From Spongiibacteraceae bacterium (GTDB lineage: Bacteria; Pseudomonadota; Gammaproteobacteria; Pseudomonadales; Dasaniaceae), in the NCBI GenBank assembly GCA_028280715.1, contig JANQLG010000030.1, positions 1-64,000 of the forward strand: DNA of 64,000 bases, written 5' to 3'. This document shows, piece after piece, positions 26,724 to 36,287 of the stretch. Below the pieces are notes generated by a model, which worked only from the letters and a program-made list of their open reading frames with translations, searched no databases and had not been told where the DNA came from. The translations under genes were made by a program, and so were the position numbers. Positions within the stretch are counted from its first letter, which is position 1. Every line of letters begins with the position of its first letter.

Positions 26724-29700
26724 GTGATAACACCCTATCTACTGACAAACAAAAAGGTATCATTGCCTGGTTTGCCAAAAACTCCGTCGCTGCCAACCTA
26801 CTCATGCTGGTCATTCTGACCGTCGGCACCTATGCGGCATTAAATATTCAGCGCACCGTATTCCCTGATATTAATCCGGAAATTATTACTATCACCATGG
26901 CCTACCCAGGTGCCGCTCCAGCAGAGGTGGAAAAAGGCGTAGTACTTAAAATAGAAGAAGCACTTAAGGATATAGAATCTATTAAGCAGGTCACCGCAAC
27001 TTCACGTGAATCCGTAGCCAATCTCAGCCTGGAATTACACAATGGCTATGAAGTGACTACTGTATTAGATGAAGTGAACAATGCTGTTAATGCCATTAGC
27101 AACTTTCCTGAGCAAGCAGAGAAGCCAATCATTAATCAGGTCCAAATACGCCATCATGCCTTAAGTATTTCTATCTATGGCAACCTTAACGAATTGGCCA
27201 TGAAACAATTAGCTGAGCAGGTGAAGGAAGAATTGCTGCAAGATCCGAAAATCGCTTATGCAGAAATCAATGGTGCACGCGACTATGAAATAACGATCGA
27301 AGTGCCGGAAGCGACCTTGAGGAAATATCAGCTCACTTTGGATCAAGTGGCACGTGCCATTCGTAATTCCTCAATTGATCTGCCCGGTGGTTCCATAAAA
27401 ACTATTACAGGCGACATCCTGCTACGCACAAAAGGCCAGGCCTATAACCAGCAGGATTTTGAACAGGTGGTTCTCATCACCTACCCCGATGGCACCCGTT
27501 TAACCTTGGGCGATATCGCAACAATAAATGACGGCTTTGTCGAAGATGAAAGCTTCTCACTATTTAATCAAAAACCCAGCGTGATGGTGACGGTGTTTGC
27601 TGTTGGTGAACAGGATTTAATCGAGGTCGCTGAAGCCGCAAAAACATACATCAACACTAAGCGTGAACAATTACCAGAAGGCGTTTCCATCGACCACTGG
27701 GCCGACATCACTTTTTATCTACAAGGTCGGCTCGATATGATGATCAGCAATCTAACTCTGGGCGCGATACTGGTTCTTATCGTTCTCGGATTATTTTTGG
27801 ATGTAAAGCTGGCCTTTTGGGTTATGGCTGGCCTGCCTGTATGCTTTCTTGGCACCTTTGCAGTGATGGGCAGCAGTATGGTTGATGTCTCCATCAACAT
27901 GATTAGTCTATTCGGTTTTATTCTGGTCCTCGGCATTGTAGTCGATGATGCCATCATCATTGGAGAAAGCGCCTATCGCACTATCGAAGAAAAAGGACAC
28001 AGTACTAACTCTGTTGTTGAAGGCGCGCTACGAGTGGCAACACCGGCAACGTTTGGTGTATTAACAACCATCATCGCCTTTATGCCAACATTATTTGCCA
28101 GTGGTTTTTTTGCACCCATGCCGGAAGCCTTGGGCGTGGTGGTGATATTGTGCTTAATCTTTTCGCTGATTGAATCAAAATGGATTTTGCCTGCACACCT
28201 GGTACACAGTAAACCAGCTGATCACGGTTTCTGGAAGAAAGCCAACAGTGTACAAGCGGTGATTAACCGCAAATTACAAACCTTCATCCGGGTGTATTAC
28301 CAGCCTTTTCTCGAAAAGTGTATTCACTATCGCTATAACACCTTTGCCATTTTTGTTGCCGCGCTCATCATTATTGGCGGCATGGTAGCAGGAGGCGTTG
28401 TCCGTTATGTAATGTTGCCCGATGTGGCAGGTGACTTTGTTCACGCCGAATTGGAAATGGTGGAAGGCAGTGCGGAATGGGAAACCCGCGAGGCACACCG
28501 AAGAGTTTCAGATGCCATTTACCAAGTGAATCGCCAGTACATGTTAGAAACCAATAGCGACACAGGTTTCATCAAACATTTATTCTCCTGGGAATCCAGT
28601 CGTCTCAATGCCCAGTTCATGATGGAGCTTACTAAAAATGAAACACGCAATATTAACAGTGATGAAATTGTTAATCGCTGGCGTCAGCAAGTAGGTACTA
28701 TCGCAGGTGCAAAATCCGTATCCTTCACCAATGCAGACGGTCCCGGGAGCGGCGCAGCAATTGGTTTCAGATTAATGAGTTCTGACCCTGACGTATTAGC
28801 TATGGCGTCAGATGAACTGGTGGAAAAACTGGCAACTTATGATGGTGTTTTCGATATAAAAAGCAGTGCCAGCACAGTTCAAGATGAAATTATTCTTTCA
28901 ATCAAACCAGCCGCAGAGGCACTCGGATTATCACTGGCTGATCTAGGTAACCAAGTAAGGCAAGCTTTTTATGGTGCAGAAGCACAACGTATTCAGCGCG
29001 GCAACAGTGAAGTGAAAGTGATGGTGCGCTATCCAGAGCATGATCGTAAAACATTGGCTGATCTTGAAAACATGTATATCCGTACCAATCAGGGTGATGA
29101 AATTCCTTTCTCTTCTGTCGCTGATATTGCTATTGAGCCAGGCCTTCGAAAATCACAACGGATTAACGGCCAACAATCTATCAGTATTACCTCACAAGCC
29201 AATAAAGCTCTGGTCGAACCCGGCCAGATTGTTAGCGACATCGAGCAAAATTTTATTCCGGAACTGAAACGTAAATACCCCGGTTTGCGCTCAGGGCTAG
29301 ATGGAGAAAGTAGCGAGACAGGTGAACTGGCACGTAGCCTAGCACTTGGGTTTGTGCTCTCGCTATTTGGCATTTATGCTCTTTTAGCAATTCCGCTTAA
29401 GTCTTATATGCAGCCGTTAATCATTATGGGCGTCATACCCTTCGGTATTATCGGTGCCATCATCGGCCATATTATTGTTGGCATTGCCTTCGATATGATG
29501 TCCTTTTTTGGTGTTATCGCGCTATCTGGTGTGGTGGTTAACGACAGCTTGATTATGGTCGACTATGTGAACAAAGCTGTCGCCAGAGGCGAAGAAAAAT
29601 TAAACGCCATTCTTGAAGCAGGCCAGGTTCGCTTTAGAGCGATTTTGCTAACATCACTCACTACCTTTTTTGGCTTGTTACCGATGCTGCTGGAAACCAG

Positions 29701-29866
29701 TATGCAGGCTCAGATTATGATCCCAATGGCGGTATCACTGGGTTTTGGCATCGTGTTTGCGACAGTGATTACCTTAATCTTGATTCCCTGCCTCTATGTT
29801 GTACTGGATGATCTCAAAAAGCTGTTTGGCTCAGTAGAAAAAAAAGTTTCTATTGAAGCCAGCTGA
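26720..29866 (+). CDS. RND family efflux transporter (AcrB/HAE1-like)
   Basis: The 1048-residue inner-membrane pump has the standard RND layout: helix 1 (NSVAANLLMLVILTVGTYAA), two large periplasmic loops and twelve membrane helices. The proton-relay aspartate pair in helix 4 is present in ILVLGIVVDDAIIIGESAY. Helix 10 carries LSGVVVNDSLIMVDYVNKA. Length is normal. It is coupled to its adaptor and must recruit an outer-membrane channel encoded elsewhere. The sequence resembles the uncharacterised marine HAE1-like group rather than AcrB itself, so the substrate is unknown. Confidence 0.93.
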   Translation: MSDNTLSTDKQKGIIAWFAKNSVAANLLMLVILTVGTYAALNIQRTVFPDINPEIITITMAYPGAAPAEVEKGVVLKIEEALKDIESIKQVTATSRESVANLSLELHNGYEVTTVLDEVNNAVNAISNFPEQAEKPIINQVQIRHHALSISIYGNLNELAMKQLAEQVKEELLQDPKIAYAEINGARDYEITIEVPEATLRKYQLTLDQVARAIRNSSIDLPGGSIKTITGDILLRTKGQAYNQQDFEQVVLITYPDGTRLTLGDIATINDGFVEDESFSLFNQKPSVMVTVFAVGEQDLIEVAEAAKTYINTKREQLPEGVSIDHWADITFYLQGRLDMMISNLTLGAILVLIVLGLFLDVKLAFWVMAGLPVCFLGTFAVMGSSMVDVSINMISLFGFILVLGIVVDDAIIIGESAYRTIEEKGHSTNSVVEGALRVATPATFGVLTTIIAFMPTLFASGFFAPMPEALGVVVILCLIFSLIESKWILPAHLVHSKPADHGFWKKANSVQAVINRKLQTFIRVYYQPFLEKCIHYRYNTFAIFVAALIIIGGMVAGGVVRYVMLPDVAGDFVHAELEMVEGSAEWETREAHRRVSDAIYQVNRQYMLETNSDTGFIKHLFSWESSRLNAQFMMELTKNETRNINSDEIVNRWRQQVGTIAGAKSVSFTNADGPGSGAAIGFRLMSSDPDVLAMASDELVEKLATYDGVFDIKSSASTVQDEIILSIKPAAEALGLSLADLGNQVRQAFYGAEAQRIQRGNSEVKVMVRYPEHDRKTLADLENMYIRTNQGDEIPFSSVADIAIEPGLRKSQRINGQQSISITSQANKALVEPGQIVSDIEQNFIPELKRKYPGLRSGLDGESSETGELARSLALGFVLSLFGIYALLAIPLKSYMQPLIIMGVIPFGIIGAIIGHIIVGIAFDMMSFFGVIALSGVVVNDSLIMVDYVNKAVARGEEKLNAILEAGQVRFRAILLTSLTTFFGLLPMLLETSMQAQIMIPMAVSLGFGIVFATVITLILIPCLYVVLDDLKKLFGSVEKKVSIEAS

Positions 29867-29885
29867 GCCATAAGCATCATTACAC

Positions 29886-29919
29886 TTTAATCACAGGAAA
29901 CCATTTAATCGCAGGAAAC
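29886..29919. repeat. 18-bp tandem duplication at the PilZ gene 3' end
   Basis: TTTAATCACAGGAAAC (29886-29901) is repeated as TTTAATCGCAGGAAAC (29904-29919). The second copy contains the stop codon of the PilZ gene, so the duplication lies just beyond and into the coding end. Confidence 0.55.
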
Positions 29920-30582
29920 AATGCGACCCTGCATCTGCTGTTGTAAACAAAAGCAGCGCAGGAAAACATCATCGTCGGGTTTCACTTCGGTGAATTCTAC
30001 CCCGTAAGCAAAACCGCAATCAGGATGATCTTCGGATAATGCAGCCTTGTTCCGAACCTCCCCGATTAATGTCATATCTCGCTCCAGCCCTTCTGTTGAC
30101 AACATAACCCCAACTTCAAGCTTCGTCACCATTGCGGTCAATTCTTTTTCCAGTACCAAGCGGGCGCCACCGTAGCTCACATCCAGCATATAACCACTAA
30201 TGGTGCTCGTCGTCATACCCAGACCAGTTTGGGCATTTACCTCTACCGGTGTATCTACTTTAATACGAATATATTCACGCGCCTTTTTGTACTCAACTGA
30301 GACCGGATACTCAAGGTGAATATGCAGGTAAGGCTCCCCCTCTACAGCCTCCACCTCACTTTCGAAGGAAAAAGAGCCATCCGGCAGCTCCCCCATCACT
30401 GAGGCCTTTAATCCCTTATGTAACAACACCTGGCCAGGTTTGGATAACAGCGCTAACACAACGGATTTACCTTTGTGATAACCCACTAATTCCACGCTAA
30501 AGGTATGATTTTTGTAATCCAGGCCAATAATATTCAGTTTGAGCTCTTGGCCAATGGGAATATCTAATTGATGTAAACGCAT
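29905..30582 (-). CDS. PilZ domain protein with YcgR-like N-terminal domain
   Basis: The first ~100 residues form a beta-rich YcgR-like domain (LDIPIGQELKLNIIGLD). The PilZ domain follows with both c-di-GMP signatures: the RxxxR motif in AREYIRIKV and the D/N-x-S-x-x-G motif in LDVSYGGARL. Binding c-di-GMP is therefore likely; the effector target is unknown. The gene converges on the RND operon. The GGDEF-EAL gene lies 4.7 kb away on the other side of the RND pair, so the two c-di-GMP components flank the efflux genes. Confidence 0.9.
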   Translation of the reverse strand: MRLHQLDIPIGQELKLNIIGLDYKNHTFSVELVGYHKGKSVVLALLSKPGQVLLHKGLKASVMGELPDGSFSFESEVEAVEGEPYLHIHLEYPVSVEYKKAREYIRIKVDTPVEVNAQTGLGMTTSTISGYMLDVSYGGARLVLEKELTAMVTKLEVGVMLSTEGLERDMTLIGEVRNKAALSEDHPDCGFAYGVEFTEVKPDDDVFLRCFCLQQQMQGRIVSCD

Positions 30583-30705
30583 AAAATACTAGTAAAAAAA
30601 TAACGAAAACGGTTTTTTCAAGGCTAACAAACTTTATCAGAATTTCAATTTAGCACATCTAACGAATAGGGATGAAAAATAATTACTCTACCACTGTAGT
30701 CATCA

Positions 30706-31770
30706 TTATTGACTACCCGATAATGATGACAACAACTCGTGCCGTTGTTTCTCTGTCATGTCTGTCAGGCTTTTGACCTGTTGATAAAATGCCGGGAGGT
30801 CATTATTCGATTGTCGTAACAATTGCTCAAAGGCCGCTAGCCATTGATGGTAACTGGCTACAGGAATTAGCCTGGCGTTATTTATCTCCTGCTCCACCCA
30901 ACGATCATAACGTTCAGAATGCTGCCAGCGCGCCTTAAATTGTGGATAAGTCTCGTGTTTAAAATGCTCAATTGTCTGTTGCTTATAGGCTTTTTTTAGC
31001 GGATCCGGAATATCTTTTCGATACTGTTGATCAAGCTGTTCACGCAAATCCAACAATACAGCGACAAAATCGCGTTGCATGCGCTCGTGATAAAAATACC
31101 TATCCAATGCATCTGTTTTCCGTTGCTGCTGCATCCAGCGTCTGATGCCTTCATACTCTACCGCCGTAGCAAAGCTTTCATTAAAGGCAGTATCACCGGG
31201 AATATAAATCAGTTGGTGAGCCAACTCATGGAATAATAAACCGGCCAGATAAGGTTCATCATAATCCAGAAAGGTACTCAATACCGGATCGTTAAACCAA
31301 CCTAATGTAGAATAAGCAGACACCCCAGCCACATGTGTTTCAAACCCTTTGTGCCGCATTTTTTCGGCAAATTTTTCAGCCGCAACTTGGGAAAAGTAAC
31401 CGCGATAGTGAACACAACCGGCAATGGGAAAACACCACTGTTGAGGAGTGACAGAAAACTCTTCAGCAACAAAAACATTCCACACAACATGCGGTCTGTC
31501 CAGCTCTACATAACTGCTGTAACTCTTGTTATCGGGTAACCCTAATTCATCTGATGCAAACTGCCTTATCGCCAACACCAGTTGAAGACGCTGCCCTTTG
31601 CCAGCATCAACATCACTGTGGTTAATGATTTGCTCAATCGATTTTCGTTGCCACACTAATGACAATTGACCTGCCGCCGCTTGGGAATAATAGGAGACAG
31701 ACTCACAACCTGATAGCAACATCAGGCATAACAACAACACTAAACGCAAAGGCTGAACAAACCACATCAT
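30706..31770 (-). CDS. lipoprotein zinc peptidase, predicted aminopeptidase (COG4324)
   Basis: The signal peptide ends in a lipobox (LLSGCESVSYYSQAAAGQ). The zinc motif HELAHQ occurs in GLLFHELAHQLIYIPGD and a second conserved block is FNESFATAVEYEGIRRW, as in the COG4324 predicted aminopeptidases. It is probably anchored in the periplasm. Activity and substrate have not been established for most members. The start is 4 nt after the efpL stop, so it is co-directional and probably cotranscribed with efpL. Confidence 0.85.
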   Translation of the reverse strand: MMWFVQPLRLVLLLCLMLLSGCESVSYYSQAAAGQLSLVWQRKSIEQIINHSDVDAGKGQRLQLVLAIRQFASDELGLPDNKSYSSYVELDRPHVVWNVFVAEEFSVTPQQWCFPIAGCVHYRGYFSQVAAEKFAEKMRHKGFETHVAGVSAYSTLGWFNDPVLSTFLDYDEPYLAGLLFHELAHQLIYIPGDTAFNESFATAVEYEGIRRWMQQQRKTDALDRYFYHERMQRDFVAVLLDLREQLDQQYRKDIPDPLKKAYKQQTIEHFKHETYPQFKARWQHSERYDRWVEQEINNARLIPVASYHQWLAAFEQLLRQSNNDLPAFYQQVKSLTDMTEKQRHELLSSLSGSQ

Positions 31771-31773
31771 GGC

Positions 31774-32340
31774 TTATGCCCTGGACATAAAGCGCCCTTC
31801 TTCCGTATTGATTTTAATTTGCTCACCTGTCTCAAGATATTCAGGCACCTGCACCACAAGGCCTGTGCTAAGCGTTGCCGGTTTGGTACGTGCAGAAGCG
31901 CTGGCACCTTTAATACCAGGCGCAGTATCCACTACCGTCATCACCATTGATTGCGGCAACTCAACGCCAATTAAATTGCCTTCAACCATCATGCCTACTA
32001 CGCTGTCCATGCCTTCAAAGATATAAAAACGGTCATCACCCAGCTCTTCTTCAGTGAGTGTATATTGGCTGTAATCCTCTTCATCCATAAACACAAAGCC
32101 ATCGCCATCCTGATAGGAGTATTGCATCTTGCGGCGCTCAAAATCGACATCAGCCAACATATCATCACCCTTGAGGCTCTCATCCACCTTCTGGCCTGTC
32201 TTCACATGATTCATACGGATCTTGTAGAGCGTAGCCGCCCCACGCGATGACGGTGACTTCACCTCTATTTGCTTGACTATATGTGGAGCACCCTTGTACT
32301 CAACTACATCACCTTTTTTTAAATCACTGGCCTTTGGCAC
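31774..32340 (-). CDS. efpL: elongation factor P-like protein EfpL (YeiP)
   Basis: This three-domain EF-P paralogue relieves ribosome stalling. It carries SPSSRGAATLYKIRMNHVKTG, VFMDEEDYSQYTLTEEEL, TAPGIKGASASARTKPATL and the end TGEQIKINTEEGRFMSRA, close to E. coli YeiP throughout. The tip of the first domain has arginine (SSRGAAT) where EF-P has its modified lysine, which is characteristic of EfpL. GTG 32340 is chosen: AGAGGA lies about 9 nt upstream, and the resulting 188 residues beginning PKASDLKKG match YeiP (190). The longer open frame would add 23 residues without similarity. Confidence 0.93.
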   Translation of the reverse strand: MPKASDLKKGDVVEYKGAPHIVKQIEVKSPSSRGAATLYKIRMNHVKTGQKVDESLKGDDMLADVDFERRKMQYSYQDGDGFVFMDEEDYSQYTLTEEELGDDRFYIFEGMDSVVGMMVEGNLIGVELPQSMVMTVVDTAPGIKGASASARTKPATLSTGLVVQVPEYLETGEQIKINTEEGRFMSRA

Positions 32341-32441
32341 GCTGTTAATCCTCTTTACTGTAGGCAATTCACTGGAAGATAAATTTTGGTCGTATAATAG
32401 CAGCCACATTTATTGCAACAAGATAATTGACTGGTTTTCCA

Positions 32442-32753
32442 ATGACAGCATTTAAACGAATATCCGTGCAACAAACGGCTGATATGATCAACTCAGGTGA
32501 AGTCACACTGGCTGATATCCGTGACCAAATATCTTACCTGAATGGTCATATCGAGAACGCCATTCACTTGCACAATAATAATATTGAACAATTTCTAGCT
32601 GATACAGATAAAAGTACACCGCTTATTATCTACTGTTACCACGGTAATAGCAGTCAACAAGCAGCACAGTATTTCACCAGTGAAGGCTTTGATGAGGTAT
32701 ATAGTATGGATGGCGGCTTTGAAGTGTGGCGAAGTATTTTTCCCAGCGCCTAA
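32442..32753 (+). CDS. glpE: thiosulfate sulfurtransferase GlpE (single-domain rhodanese)
   Basis: This 103-residue rhodanese transfers sulfane sulfur from thiosulfate to cyanide or thiol acceptors such as thioredoxin. The active-site cysteine lies in the loop IIYCYHGNSSQQAAQYF, which matches E. coli GlpE (CYHGNSS). It ends VYSMDGGFEVWRSIFP, also typical. ATG 32442 (MTAFKRIS) aligns with the family start; an upstream TTG at 32427 would add five residues. It is divergent from efpL with about 100 nt between the starts. Confidence 0.93.
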   Translation: MTAFKRISVQQTADMINSGEVTLADIRDQISYLNGHIENAIHLHNNNIEQFLADTDKSTPLIIYCYHGNSSQQAAQYFTSEGFDEVYSMDGGFEVWRSIFPSA

Positions 32754-32836
32754 CCACTGAGCCAAGCGCGTTAAATCTATAACTATGACGACGCTATATA
32801 AACTATGGTTGCTATATTATAAATGAGCTACATAAA

Positions 32837-34708
32837 TTATGGCGCTATACAAACCGTGCAATGCAAATACACACCACGTGGATCATTCATAGTATTAATA
32901 AATTCCCAATGATCTTTAAAGGGAGCAAACCACTGCTGAACCTGGCTCAACAATTGGCTTTGCCGTTTAACACCAAATATAGCACCCATGTTTTCGCTAC
33001 CCATAATTTCACGCAACAGTTGTTCCTGCGGCGATAATGGAATCTCAATAAGGTCTGTATCGTAATTATCCAAACCTGCTAATTCTGCAGCTGAAGCAAT
33101 CGCCTGGTCTAACGAACCCAATTGATCCACCAAGCCCAATCGCTGAGCATCAGCACCAGACCACACACGTCCCTCGGCTACTTGCTCTACATCAGCAGTA
33201 GACATCCCGCGACCCTCGGCAACCAAATCAATAAATCGGCGATAGCCATTTTCAATGGCACTTTGAATTGTGCTACCGGCAATCGGGTTCATTGGGCGAT
33301 CAACTCTAAAGGCTCCTGCCTGCTCGGTAGTGCCTACGCCATCGGTATTGATGCCAATATTATCCAGTGTTTTTTCGATTGTAGGGAAAGCACCAAAAAT
33401 GCCTATAGAACCGGTTATGGTGGTTGGTGTTGCCCAAATTTCATCGGCATTGGCTGAGATCCAGTAACCACCTGATGCTGCCACACTACCCATTGAGACA
33501 ACAAAAGGTTTGCCTGCTTCTTGCAATAACAATAACTCGCGCCGCACGATTTCTGAAGCAAAAGCGCTACCGCCACCACTATCAATACGCAAGACCAGTG
33601 CTTTGATGTTTTCATTATTTTTAGCTTCACGAATTAGCTGTGCAAGGCTATCTCCTCCAATCACACCAGGAGGTTGCATGCCATCCATAATATTGCCCGC
33701 CGCGACAATGAGCCCGACTTTTTCTGCCACATCACTCTCGGAAGATTCAAGATTCTTCAACCATAAATATCGGCGGTAACCGATACCTTGAAAATATCCA
33801 TCATTATTCTCCGCACCAACTGCATCGATTAAATATTCATTGATTTCGTGGCGGCTTTTTATACCATCGACCAACCCCTGTGCCACAGCCACCTGAGCAG
33901 CATCACCACCATATTCTGCCATTAGCTTATCTGCCTCATTGACATAGCGGTTTATGTCAGCAACATCTAAATTGCGCCTATCGGCAACTATATTGGTGTA
34001 CTCGTTCCATAAATGAGTAAGCCAGAGCAGGTTTGCTTCACGCGCTTCTTCCGACATATCTTCGCGCATAAAAGGTTCCATCGCAGACTTGAAGGTACCT
34101 ACGCGAAAAATATGAAAATTGATACCCAGTTTATCGATAGCGCGTTTATAGTAACTGCGAAAAACGCTATATCCCTGCAGGTTAACCCCACCCATAGGAT
34201 TAATATATATTTCATCGGCCTGGGCAGCTAAAAGATACTGATCCTGAGAGTAACCATCACCTGCAGCAATAATGGTTTTGCCTGTTTCTCGAAAACGCTG
34301 CAGAGCTTCTGATAATTCAGAAATTTTACTGATGCCACCATAAGCAAAATGGTTCAGAGATAATACCAGGCTTGTTATGCGTTCATCTTTGGCGGCATAG
34401 TCAATCGCATCAATCACATCCTGCAACAGCACCTGTGACTGTTCCGGTTGTGACTGACCCATAATTTGAGAGAGAGGATCAGTATAATCTTCTTGATCTA
34501 CCAGACTGCCTTCAATGTTGAGTACCAAAGCACCGCGTTCAGGAATAGTAGGTAACTCTCCACCTGAAATAGCTAAAAACAATACGACCAAAATCAGCAC
34601 AAACACTAAATTAGTGATCAGCATCCTCAGCCCTGCGATGAATTTCATCAGACCACTGTATATTCTGCGTATCAAACCTGGTTTTTTCTCATCCATCGAA
34701 TTATTCAC
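32837..34708 (-). CDS. sppA: signal peptide peptidase SppA, 67 kDa type
   Basis: This 623-residue membrane-anchored serine protease degrades cleaved signal peptides and other membrane-proximal substrates. One N-terminal helix (LVFVLILVVLFLAISGG) precedes two tandem peptidase S49 domains. The general-base lysine is in VGTFKSAMEPFMREDMS of the first domain, and the nucleophile serine in MGSVAASGGYWIS of the second. The C-terminus (NDPRGVYLHCTVC) is typical of the long form. ATG 34708 and ATG 34696 are both possible starts. Confidence 0.94.
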   Translation of the reverse strand: MNNSMDEKKPGLIRRIYSGLMKFIAGLRMLITNLVFVLILVVLFLAISGGELPTIPERGALVLNIEGSLVDQEDYTDPLSQIMGQSQPEQSQVLLQDVIDAIDYAAKDERITSLVLSLNHFAYGGISKISELSEALQRFRETGKTIIAAGDGYSQDQYLLAAQADEIYINPMGGVNLQGYSVFRSYYKRAIDKLGINFHIFRVGTFKSAMEPFMREDMSEEAREANLLWLTHLWNEYTNIVADRRNLDVADINRYVNEADKLMAEYGGDAAQVAVAQGLVDGIKSRHEINEYLIDAVGAENNDGYFQGIGYRRYLWLKNLESSESDVAEKVGLIVAAGNIMDGMQPPGVIGGDSLAQLIREAKNNENIKALVLRIDSGGGSAFASEIVRRELLLLQEAGKPFVVSMGSVAASGGYWISANADEIWATPTTITGSIGIFGAFPTIEKTLDNIGINTDGVGTTEQAGAFRVDRPMNPIAGSTIQSAIENGYRRFIDLVAEGRGMSTADVEQVAEGRVWSGADAQRLGLVDQLGSLDQAIASAAELAGLDNYDTDLIEIPLSPQEQLLREIMGSENMGAIFGVKRQSQLLSQVQQWFAPFKDHWEFINTMNDPRGVYLHCTVCIAP

Positions 34709-34746
34709 TCTCGACTATTCCTAAATTATCTATTGGTGCTGATTAT

Positions 34747-35151
34747 TTACTTCACTTGATTATCTTTTTCAGCTGGTCCAGCTTCTAGGTATTTCAAGGC
34801 TTTTGCATGCCATCTTACATACAGCATGGCAGAAATAAATAGAATAACCAACACCACGACTTCCAGTATCATTAATATGGAAGTACAAGAAAAGGCTGTT
34901 GAGACCGAAGCCAAAAAATACCCCAATAAAATAAAACATAGCCAAATATGGGCACGTAAATTCTGTTTTAATATTCCCGGTAAAAAGGCCAATATTGGTA
35001 ATACATGTAATAACCACACAGGTACATTGGGGTCGCGATTACAGCTAGGCCACACTAATGTCGATAAGGAAAACAACACTATTAAACCGGTGTAACTCAG
35101 TAAAGTTAAGCGACGGCTGTAGGCAGCACGCAGAAAAAAAGGATTTAACAT
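34747..35151 (-). CDS. DUF2069 family membrane protein
   Basis: This 134-residue inner-membrane protein has about four hydrophobic helices (LTLLSYTGLIVLFSLSTLVW, VWLLHVLPILAFLPGILK, AHIWLCFILLGYFLASVSTA, ILEVVVLVILFISAMLYVRW). Order and sequence fit DUF2069, a family of unknown function. ATG 35151 is favoured; it begins 8 nt after the wrbA stop, and the longer frame would overlap wrbA. The gene stands beside wrbA and arsC as in Pseudomonas. Confidence 0.82.
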   Translation of the reverse strand: MLNPFFLRAAYSRRLTLLSYTGLIVLFSLSTLVWPSCNRDPNVPVWLLHVLPILAFLPGILKQNLRAHIWLCFILLGYFLASVSTAFSCTSILMILEVVVLVILFISAMLYVRWHAKALKYLEAGPAEKDNQVK

Positions 35152-35159
35152 AACACTCA

Positions 35160-35771
<612 letters not shown>

Positions 35772-36122
35772 CTAGATCAACTCAAGTACATTTTCTGGAG
35801 GACGACCCAACACCGCTTTGCCGCCTTTAACAACAATTGGGCGCTCAATCAGTTTTGGAAATTTCACCATTGCTTCAATCAGCTGATCATCGGCTAAATC
35901 AGCGTTGGCCAGATTATTTTCTTTATAGGCATCTTCACCCTTGCGCAATAAATCTCTTGCGCCAATACCCAGCTTTTTCAAAAGGGATTTAATATCATCT
36001 GTCGAAGGTACATCCTCAAGATATAAAACAATATCGGGGTTAATACCGTTGTCTTCCAATAATTGCAAGGTTTGGCGAGACTTGGAACAACGAGGATTGT
36101 GATAGATAGTATATGCACTCAT
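35772..36122 (-). CDS. arsC: ArsC/Spx-family reductase (YfgD-like)
   Basis: This 116-residue thioredoxin-fold protein has the active-site HNPRCSKSRQTL with a single catalytic cysteine, and the ArsC-type tail FPKLIERPIVVKGGKAVLGRPPENVLELI. This is the glutaredoxin-dependent arsenate reductase group. The chromosomal YfgD-like members next to wrbA are often not linked to an arsenic operon, and none is seen here, so the true substrate may differ. The gene is divergent from yihY. Confidence 0.88.
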   Translation of the reverse strand: MSAYTIYHNPRCSKSRQTLQLLEDNGINPDIVLYLEDVPSTDDIKSLLKKLGIGARDLLRKGEDAYKENNLANADLADDQLIEAMVKFPKLIERPIVVKGGKAVLGRPPENVLELI

Positions 36123-36287
36123 GACGAAGGGCCGTACTCCTTAAAGGTTCTCTCTTATTGAATTCAATCTAATTAGGTTCATTCTTATGATAGCCAGTTG
36201 ATACTGAGTATTAACACCAGCTAATACTGGTTATACTGCCAGCCATTATATACCAGCACGATTAATAACATAGCCATAACAGCCATT

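Noticed and set aside
35772-36122. Arsenic resistance operon
   Set aside because: Only an ArsC-fold protein is present; no arsR, arsB or arsH lies nearby.
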